Shown: positions 1 to 5,374 of the stretch, in pieces
Layout of the letters: each line of letters starts with the position of its first letter
How positions within the stretch are numbered: the stretch's first letter is position 1
Assembly (NCBI GenBank): GCA_964579765.1
Contig: CAZOIK010000480.1
Span: forward strand, 1-5,374
Direction: 5' to 3'
Length of the DNA stretch: 5,374 bases
Source: DATNBT01 sp964579765
GTDB taxonomy: Bacteria; Acidobacteriota; Vicinamibacteria; Vicinamibacterales; CAVVIG01
Position numbers and translations under genes: made by a program
Notes under the pieces: model-generated
Database searches by the model: none
Seen by the model: the letters and a program-made list of their open reading frames with translations, nothing else
What the model was told of the DNA's origin: nothing

Positions 1-870
1 GAGATTGATCTTCGACTTGACGCCCGCGAGCAGCCTGGCCAGCCGCCGCGCGTCTTCAGGCGAGTCGTTCACGCCCGCAAGCAGCACGTACTCGAACGTG
101 ATCCGGCTGCGCTTCGAGAGCGGAAAGCGCTTGCACGCCGCGATGATCTCGGCGATGCCGTGCTTTCTGTTCAGCGGCACGAGCTCGCCGCGCAGTGCGT
201 CGGTCGGCGCGTGCAGCGAGATCGCGAGATTGGGCATGAGCGGTTCGCGCGCCAGCTTCTCGAGCGCGGGAAGCAGTCCGACGGTGGACAGCGTCACGCG
301 CCGCGGCGACATCGCGAAGCCGTGCTCGTCGTGCAGGATCCGCAGCGCGCGCATCGTCTCGTCGTAGTTGTGGAGCGGCTCGCCCATGCCCATGAGGACG
401 ATGTTGAACGGCGTGTCGAGCATGTCGAGGGCGCCGGCGAGCACGCGCACCTGCCCGGCGATCTCGCCGGCCGTCAGATTCCGCACGAGGCCCATCTTGC
501 CGGTCAGGCAGAAGGCGCAGGCCATCGCGCAGCCGACCTGCGTCGAGATGCAGAAGGTCATCGACGGCGTGTCGGGGATGAACACCGACTCGATCTGGCG
601 GCCGTCGTGCAGCTCGAGCAGAAACTTCTCCGTCCCGTCCGACGACCGCTCGCGCGCCAGCAGCCTCGGCGTCGTGACGGTGAACTCGCGGGCGAGCGTC
701 GCGCGCAAATCGCGTGACAGGTCGGTCATCGCGGCGGGATCGACGACGCCGCGTTTGTAGATCCAGCGGAAAACCTGACGCGCGTGAAAACGCTGGCAGC
801 CGCGCGCTTCGAGGGCAGACTCGAGCTCGGGACGTTCGAGATTGGCGAGGTCGAGCGGCTGGGCGGTCAC
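1..870 (-). CDS. rlmN: RlmN, 23S rRNA (A2503-C2)/tRNA (A37-C2) methyltransferase, 3' end missing
   Basis: This is a radical-SAM enzyme that methylates C2 of A2503 in 23S rRNA and of A37 in some tRNAs, in the cytoplasm. The window holds 290 codons and the gene runs off the left edge. The family is about 345-385 residues, so roughly 55-90 residues are missing, including the second catalytic Cys (Cys355 in E. coli). Visible are the [4Fe-4S] motif CxxxCxxC at C114, C118 and C121, the methyl-carrying Cys equivalent C107 seven residues before it, and Glu94 in IESVF, which matches E. coli Glu105 by spacing. The SAM-binding stretch MGMGEPLHNYD is at 160-170, and AISLHAPTDALR begins near 216. The N-terminal accessory domain is at about 8-75 (RQVFRWIYKRGV). 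I chose the GTG at 870-868. A good Shine-Dalgarno precedes it, an in-frame stop lies upstream at 948-946, and no other upstream start is convincing. Cfr is a relative, but the long N-terminus and housekeeping context favour RlmN. Confidence 0.96.
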   Translation of the reverse strand, partial: MTAQPLDLANLERPELESALEARGCQRFHARQVFRWIYKRGVVDPAAMTDLSRDLRATLAREFTVTTPRLLARERSSDGTEKFLLELHDGRQIESVFIPDTPSMTFCISTQVGCAMACAFCLTGKMGLVRNLTAGEIAGQVRVLAGALDMLDTPFNIVLMGMGEPLHNYDETMRALRILHDEHGFAMSPRRVTLSTVGLLPALEKLAREPLMPNLAISLHAPTDALRGELVPLNRKHGIAEIIAACKRFPLSKRSRITFEYVLLAGVNDSPEDARRLARLLAGVKSKINL

Positions 871-875
871 GGTAT

Positions 876-882
876 CTTCCCC
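876..882 (-). promoter_or_regulatory. Ribosome binding site of rlmN, supports GTG start
   Basis: Read on the minus strand the sequence is GGGGAAG, then a 5-nt spacer (ATACC), then GTG. This purine-rich match to the anti-Shine-Dalgarno sequence sits at a workable distance and supports the GTG at 870 as the rlmN start. The only other upstream candidate start is a TTG near 909, which lacks a comparable site. Confidence 0.6.
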
Positions 883-908
883 GTTTCCAAGAACTTGCTG
901 AAATTCCA

Positions 909-914
909 ATTGTA
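909..914 (-). promoter_or_regulatory. Possible -10 element for rlmN (weak)
   Basis: The minus strand reads TACAAT, a 5/6 match to TATAAT, about 39 nt upstream of the rlmN GTG. That would give a leader of roughly 30 nt. At 16-18 bp spacing the -35 position is GC-rich (around CGGCCG) and does not resemble TTGACA, and there is no TGn extension. The call rests on the -10 hexamer and its position alone. rlmN could also be transcribed by another sigma factor or from an element I cannot recognise. Confidence 0.3.
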
Positions 915-920
915 CCGCGC

Positions 921-949
921 TTGTCTCGCGACGGCCGCCATGCTACAAT
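921..949 (+). promoter_or_regulatory. Sigma70-type promoter for the M16 peptidase-purBSQL operon
   Basis: The -35 element is TTGTCT (921-926, 4/6 match to TTGACA), followed by a 17-bp spacer and the -10 element TACAAT (944-949, 5/6). A TGC directly before the -10 (941-943) makes it an extended -10. Transcription would start near 956, leaving a leader of about 66 nt before the TTG start at 1022. This is the best promoter-like sequence in the window and lies in the only sizeable non-coding gap. I see no PurR-type operator (E. coli or B. subtilis style) or purine riboswitch next to it, so purine control of this promoter is not evident. Confidence 0.55.
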
Positions 950-986
950 GTGCACGGTTCGTTAAGTTCTTCTCTCTAAAGGCTTT

Positions 987-1006
987 GCGGCACCTTTTCT
1001 GGCCGC
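987..1006 (+). promoter_or_regulatory. Small hairpin in the leader of the M16-pur transcript
   Basis: GCGGC at 987-991 can pair with GCCGC at 1002-1006 around a 10-nt pyrimidine-rich loop (ACCTTTTCTG). The stem is short and has no following U-tract, so it does not look like an intrinsic terminator. It ends 15 nt before the TTG start and could affect ribosome access there. In GC-rich DNA such 5-bp stems also arise by chance. Confidence 0.25.
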
Positions 1007-1021
1007 TGCGAGCGCTCCATC

Positions 1022-2293
1022 TTGTCGAATCCGGCGATTGTCAGAGATGTTCTCGATAACGGTCTCCGTCTTCTCACCGAGAGGATGACGCAGGTCCGTT
1101 CGGTCAGCATCGGCGTCTGGCTGACGCGCGGGTCGCGTCACGAAACCGCCGAGCGCGGCGGCATCGCGCACTTCGTCGAGCACATGCTCTTCAAGGGCAC
1201 GACGAGCCGGTCGGCGGAGGACATCGCGCAGGCGATCGACTCGATTGGCGGCCAGCTCGACGCGTTTACCGCGAAGGAGTACGCGAGCTACTACATCAAG
1301 GTCCTCGACGAGCATCTGCCGCTCGCGATGGACATCCTCTCCGACATCGTCCGCAACCCGGCGTTCACGCCCGAGGACATCGAGCGCGAGAAGAAGGTGG
1401 TCGTCGAAGAGATCAAGATGGTCGAGGACACGCCCGACGACCTCGTGCACGAGCTGTTCACGCAGGGCTTCTGGGAGAACCACGCGCTCGGCCGCCCCAT
1501 TCTCGGCACCCGCGAGACCGTCGAGTCGTTCACGTCCGATCTGCTCCGGTCGTACTTCAGGGACGCCTACACGCCGAAGAACCTGATCGTCTCGGCCGTC
1601 GGCAATCTCGAGCATGCGCGCGTCCGCTCGCTGGTGGAGGAGAAGTTCGGCTCGCTCGTGCAGGTCGGCGAACCGCTGCGCGAGCAGGCGCCTCGCGTCG
1701 TGCCGAAGACGCTGATCCGCAACAAGGAGCTCGAGCAGAGCCATCTCTGCGTGGGCGTGGACAGCTACCCGCAAAAGCACGAGGACCGTTACGCGAGCTA
1801 CGTGCTGAACACGCTGCTCGGCGGGTCGATGAGCTCGCGGCTGTTCCAGAACGTCCGCGAGAAGCGCGGTCTCGCGTATGCGGTGTTCAGCGGGCTCAGC
1901 GCCTATCGCGACGCCGGATCCTTCACCGTCTACGCGGGCTGCGCGAACGACGCGGTCGGCCAGGTGATCGATCTCGTCGTCGAAGAGCTCCGCACGGTGA
2001 AGCAGACGACGGTGCCCCAGGCGGAACTGCAGCGTTCGAAGGATCACCTGAAGGGCAGCCTCATGTTGAGCCTCGAGAGCACGTCGAGCCGCATGTCGCA
2101 CCTCGCGCGCCAGGAGATCTACTTCGACCGGCAGTTCGGACTCGACGAGACGCTCGCGGGCATCGAGAAGGTCACCGCGGCCGACGTGCAACGCGTCGCC
2201 GCCGACCTGTTCCGGAACGGATCGCTCGCGGCGACGGTGCTCGGCAACGTGAACGGGCTCGAAATCCCGAAGGCACGGCTGGAACTCGGATGA
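1022..2293 (+). CDS. M16 family zinc metallopeptidase (processing-peptidase-like)
   Basis: A 423-residue insulinase/pitrilysin-family peptidase of the short, MPP-beta/YmxG-like type (M16B). The inverted zinc motif HxxEH is HFVEH at residues 50-54: His50 and His54 bind zinc and Glu53 is the catalytic base. The third ligand is Glu130 in VVVEEIKMVED, at the spacing seen in mitochondrial MPP-beta, so the active site looks intact. The C-terminal domain has the glycine-rich loop LGGSMSSRLF (266-275) and the conserved Arg282/Tyr286 of REKRGLAY. No signal peptide or membrane segment is seen, so it is probably cytoplasmic. TTG at 1022 is the only start between the in-frame stop at 977-979 and Met22, and it retains the conserved strand VLDNGLRLLTE; its Shine-Dalgarno is poor (GAG at 1010-1012). 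The gene heads the purine cluster and overlaps purB by 4 nt. Its substrate cannot be inferred; general peptide turnover is plausible. Confidence 0.93.
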   Translation: MSNPAIVRDVLDNGLRLLTERMTQVRSVSIGVWLTRGSRHETAERGGIAHFVEHMLFKGTTSRSAEDIAQAIDSIGGQLDAFTAKEYASYYIKVLDEHLPLAMDILSDIVRNPAFTPEDIEREKKVVVEEIKMVEDTPDDLVHELFTQGFWENHALGRPILGTRETVESFTSDLLRSYFRDAYTPKNLIVSAVGNLEHARVRSLVEEKFGSLVQVGEPLREQAPRVVPKTLIRNKELEQSHLCVGVDSYPQKHEDRYASYVLNTLLGGSMSSRLFQNVREKRGLAYAVFSGLSAYRDAGSFTVYAGCANDAVGQVIDLVVEELRTVKQTTVPQAELQRSKDHLKGSLMLSLESTSSRMSHLARQEIYFDRQFGLDETLAGIEKVTAADVQRVAADLFRNGSLAATVLGNVNGLEIPKARLELG

Positions 2294-3600
2294 TCGCGCG
2301 CTACACGCACCCCGAGATGGGGCGGATCTGGAGCGACCAGCGGCGGTACGAAACCTGGCTGCTGGTCGAAACCGCGGCGGCCGAAGCGATGGCGGCCGTC
2401 GGGCTGGTGCCGGCGGACGCCGCCCGCGACATCCGCGAACGCGGCGGCTTCGACATCGCACGCATCGAAGACATCGAGCAGACGACGCAGCACGACGTCA
2501 TCGCGTTCACGACGGCGGTGGCCGAGAAGGTCGGTCCGTCGGCGCGGTGGCTGCACTTCGGCATGACCTCGTCCGACGCGATCGACACCGCGCAGGCGCT
2601 GCAGATGCGCGATGCCTGCGATCTGATTCTCAACGACCTGGAGAAGCTCGGCGACACGATACGCGAGCGGGCGCTCGAGCACCGGCGGACGCCGATGATC
2701 GGACGCACGCACGGCGTGCACGCCGAGCCGATGACGTTCGGCCTGAAGCTGGCGCTCTGGTACGCGGAACTGCAGCGCGACGTCGAGCGCGTGCGCCGCG
2801 CGCGCGCCGCGATTGCCGTCGGCAAGATTTCAGGAGCGGTCGGGACGTACGCGCACCTGCCGCCCTCGATCGAAGCCGACGTCTGCCGGCGGCTCGGTCT
2901 CGAACCCGTGCTGGTGGCCTCGCAGGTCGTGCAGCGCGATCGCCACGCCGAGCTGATGTCGGCGCTCGCGATCACGGCGGCGTCGCTCGAGAAGTTCGCG
3001 CTCGAGATCCGCGGTCTGCAGAAGACCGAGATCGGCGAGGTCGAGGAGCCGTTCGCGAAGGGACAGAAGGGCTCGTCGGCGATGCCGCACAAGCGGAATC
3101 CCATCGGCTGCGAACAGGTCGTCGGCCTGGCCCGGCTCATTCGCGGGAACTGTCAGGCGGCGTTCGAGAACATCGCGCTCTGGCACGAGCGCGACATCTC
3201 GCACTCGTCGGTCGAGCGGGTCATTCTGCCCGACAGCTTCATCGCGCTCGATCACATGCTGCGGCGCTTCACGCGGATCGTCGCCGGGATGGTCGTGTAC
3301 CCGGAGCGCATGCGCGAGAACCTCAACCGGTCGCGCGGCGTGGTGTTCTCGGGCACGGTGCTGCTCGAACTCGCGAAGAAGGGCGTCTCGCGCGAGCAGG
3401 CGTACGAGTGGGTGCAGCGCAATGCGATGCTCTCGTTCGCCGAGCAGCGCGATTTCAAGGGGCTGCTCGAATCCGACACCGACATCACCCGGGTGCTGTC
3501 CAGGGCCGAGATCGAGCGGGCGTTCGATCTCGGCGAGCAGTTCCGGCACGTGGACCACATTTTCGAACGGGTGTTCCAGCCCGTGTCCGCGAGGGCCTGA
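2290..3600 (+). CDS. purB: Adenylosuccinate lyase
   Basis: PurB catalyses two fumarate-releasing steps: SAICAR to AICAR in the de novo pathway, and adenylosuccinate to AMP. It is a homotetrameric cytoplasmic member of the fumarase/aspartase superfamily. The 436 residues match the roughly 430-residue Bacillus-type enzyme almost end to end. The N-terminus MIARYTHPEMG is typical. Catalytic residues are present: His68 in TTQHDVIAF, His141 in GRTHGVHAEP, and the signature loop KGSSAMPHKRNP with Ser262/Ser263. The substrate-binding stretch HFGMTSSD is at 89-96, and WHERDISHSS begins near residue 298. The ATG at 2290 overlaps the stop of the M16 gene as ATGA, with only a weak GGA upstream, so translational coupling is likely. 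The stop is followed at once by the strong purS ribosome site. Confidence 0.98.
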   Translation: MIARYTHPEMGRIWSDQRRYETWLLVETAAAEAMAAVGLVPADAARDIRERGGFDIARIEDIEQTTQHDVIAFTTAVAEKVGPSARWLHFGMTSSDAIDTAQALQMRDACDLILNDLEKLGDTIRERALEHRRTPMIGRTHGVHAEPMTFGLKLALWYAELQRDVERVRRARAAIAVGKISGAVGTYAHLPPSIEADVCRRLGLEPVLVASQVVQRDRHAELMSALAITAASLEKFALEIRGLQKTEIGEVEEPFAKGQKGSSAMPHKRNPIGCEQVVGLARLIRGNCQAAFENIALWHERDISHSSVERVILPDSFIALDHMLRRFTRIVAGMVVYPERMRENLNRSRGVVFSGTVLLELAKKGVSREQAYEWVQRNAMLSFAEQRDFKGLLESDTDITRVLSRAEIERAFDLGEQFRHVDHIFERVFQPVSARA

Positions 3601-3607
3601 GGAGGAG
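3601..3607 (+). promoter_or_regulatory. Strong ribosome binding site deciding the purS TTG start
   Basis: GGAGGAG directly follows the purB stop codon and leaves about 6-8 nt to the TTG at 3614. It is the strongest Shine-Dalgarno in the window. It fixes the purS start, because the next alternative in frame, a GTG at 3626, would be too far away. Confidence 0.8.
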
Positions 3608-3613
3608 AGAACG

Positions 3614-3852
3614 TTGCGCGCACGCGTGTTCGTGACGCTCAAGCCGTCCGTGTTCGACCCGCAGGGCAAGACGATTGCCGACGCGCTGCACTCGCTCGGC
3701 TACGGCGGCGTCGAGGACGTCCGGCAGGGCAAGTACTTCGAGCTCGACCTGGCGACCACCGAGGCGGCGCAGGCGAAGAAGCTGGCGGCCGAGGTCGCCG
3801 ACAAGCTGCTCGCGAATCCCGTCATCGAGAGCTACCGCATCGAGGTGGAGTG

Positions 3853-3853
<1 letters not shown>
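3614..3853 (+). CDS. purS: PurS, small subunit of FGAM synthase
   Basis: PurS is the small structural subunit of the three-part formylglycinamidine ribonucleotide synthase. It bridges PurL and PurQ and helps pass glutamine-derived ammonia between them; it has no catalytic residues of its own. At 79 residues it has the normal family length (about 80-85). The fold signature is clear: a first strand RARVFVTLKPSVFDPQGK, a helix through IADALHSLGY, then VEDVRQGKYFELDL, a charged helix (TEAAQAKKLAAEVADKLL) and the closing NPVIESYRIEVE. The start is a TTG. The family usually begins M-[K/R]-[A/V]-x-V-x-V-x-LK, which the TTG reproduces exactly, and a strong Shine-Dalgarno precedes it. The gene is easily missed or called too long because the same frame stays open upstream inside purB (from 3422). 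It overlaps the purQ start. Confidence 0.95.
3842..3850 (+). promoter_or_regulatory. Ribosome binding site of purQ inside the end of purS
   Basis: GAGGTGGAG lies in the last codons of purS. Its GAGG is 7 nt from the ATG at 3853 and only 4 nt from the competing GTG at 3850, which favours the ATG as the main purQ start. Confidence 0.55.
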
Positions 3854-4562
<709 letters not shown>

Positions 4563-4566
<4 letters not shown>

Positions 4567-5374
4567 TCGACGCCGCAGTGCTCGAACGGCACGGCCTCAA
4601 GCCCGACGAGTACGAACGGATCGTCGCGTTCATGGGACGCGAGCCGAACCTGACCGAGCTCGGCATCTTCTCGGTCATGTGGTCGGAGCACTGCAGCTAC
4701 AAGAGCTCGCGCGTGCATCTGAAGACGCTGCCGACCGAGGGCCCGCAGGTCCTGCAGGGCCCGGGTGAGAACGCGGGCGCGGTGGACATCGGCGACGGGC
4801 TCGCCGCCGTCTTCAAGATCGAGTCGCACAACCATCCGTCGTTCATCGAGCCCTATCAGGGCGCGGCGACCGGTGTCGGCGGCATCATCCGCGACATCTT
4901 CACGATGGGCGCGCGGCCGATCGCGCTGCTCAACTCGCTGCGGTTCGGGTCGCTCGACGAGCCGAAGACGCGCCGGCTGCTCGAAGGCGTCGTCGCCGGC
5001 ATCGCCGGCTACGGCAACAGCATCGGCATCCCGACGGTCGGCGGCGAAATCGCGTTCGAGCCGTCGTACGCCGGCAACCCGCTCGTCAACGTCTTCTGTC
5101 TCGGCGTCGCGAAGGCGTCGGAGATCGTCAAAGGCGTGGCCTCCGGCGCGGGCAACGCGGTCTACTACGGCGGGGCGAAGACCGGACGCGACGGCATCCA
5201 CGGGGCGACGATGGCGTCGGCGGAGTTCGACGACAAGTCCGCGGAGAAGCGCCCGGCCGTGCAGGTCGGCGACCCGTTCATGGAGAAGCTGCTCCTCGAG
5301 GCGTGTCTCGAGGTGATGAAGACCGACACGCTCGTCGGCATCCAGGACATGGGCGCTGCCGGGCTGACGTGCTC
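4563..5374 (+). CDS. purL: PurL, FGAM synthase large subunit (small type), 3' end missing
   Basis: PurL is the ATP-dependent catalytic subunit that converts FGAR and ammonia to FGAM. The window holds 270 codons plus two bases. Free-standing PurL is usually about 600-750 residues, so roughly the first third is present. Visible motifs are GIFSVMWSEHCSYKSS (His43 matches the catalytic-region His of SEHC), the ATP/Mg loop FKIESHNHPS (Glu87, His91), YQGAATGVGGIIRD (98-111), GAKTGRDGIHGAT (204-216), VQVGDPFMEK (from 233) and GIQDMGAAGLT (259-269). The short N-terminus before SEHC fits the small, PurS/PurQ-dependent type. Fused 1,300-residue PurL proteins carry a long PurS-like domain there. The ATG at 4563 overlaps the purQ stop as ATGA, with only a weak GGTGG upstream (4551-4555), so coupling to purQ translation is likely. 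Confidence 0.97.

Noticed and set aside
56..955. 299-codon minus-strand open frame overlapping rlmN
   Set aside because: It is a shifted frame of rlmN. The true frame carries the CxxxCxxC motif and the full RlmN sequence, while this one gives low-complexity Arg/Ala text.
987..1006. Intrinsic terminator or attenuator in the leader
   Set aside because: The stem is only 5 bp and is not followed by a run of T residues.
871..1021. Purine riboswitch or PurR operator upstream of the pur cluster
   Set aside because: I looked for a purine aptamer-like three-way junction and for PurR-type palindromes and saw neither in these 151 bases.
962..2461. Long open frame of 499 codons on the minus strand, opposite the M16 gene and into purB
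   Set aside because: Its translation is Arg/Ala/Asp-rich with no recognisable domain, and it lies opposite genes with intact family motifs. Long antisense open frames are expected in high-GC coding DNA.
3422..3613. N-terminal extension of purS starting inside purB
   Set aside because: The extension has no similarity to PurS, would overlap purB by almost 180 nt, and is unnecessary given the strong ribosome site before the TTG at 3614.
2547..3635. 362-codon plus-strand open frame inside purB
   Set aside because: It is a frame-shifted, Arg/Ala-rich shadow of purB with no motif; purB itself is intact throughout.

Overview
This is a dense, high-GC (about two thirds G+C by eye) bacterial chromosomal window with six protein genes and almost no non-coding DNA. 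I see no mobile elements, CRISPR array, RNA gene or phage signature. The content is core metabolism and RNA modification. A separate small PurS, a short glutaminase PurQ and a PurL whose N-terminus fits the small-type enzyme show the three-subunit FGAM synthase used by Firmicutes, Actinobacteria, Alphaproteobacteria, Acidobacteria, Cyanobacteria and others. This argues against Gammaproteobacteria and their fused PurL. The GC content and the RlmN and M16 sequence style would suit an Acidobacteriota-like (for example Vicinamibacteria) or related soil bacterium. That placement is a low-confidence inference.

Layout: positions 1-870 on the minus strand hold the N-terminal 290 codons of rlmN, a radical-SAM adenine C2-methyltransferase, cut by the left edge. 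Positions 871-1021 are a 151-bp divergent intergenic region with a good sigma70-type promoter reading right, a weaker -10-like element reading left, and a short leader. Positions 1022-5374 on the plus strand form one tight gene string: an M16 zinc peptidase, purB, purS, purQ and purL, the last cut by the right edge. Junctions are a 4-nt ATGA overlap (M16/purB), a 13-nt gap filled by a strong Shine-Dalgarno (purB/purS), a 1-nt or 4-nt overlap (purS/purQ) and a 4-nt ATGA overlap (purQ/purL). No gap is long enough for an internal terminator, so one transcript from the promoter near 921-949 is the simplest reading.

How the genes work together: PurS, PurQ and PurL make formylglycinamidine ribonucleotide (step 4 of de novo purine synthesis). 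PurB acts later, at SAICAR to AICAR and again at adenylosuccinate to AMP. The M16 peptidase is a processing-peptidase-like protein with an intact zinc site and no obvious purine role; its position at the head of the purine operon is the most notable contextual feature. RlmN methylates 23S rRNA A2503 and tRNA A37 and is divergently transcribed. I found no evidence of an undescribed system; the findings concern operon structure, start codons and the shared promoter region.
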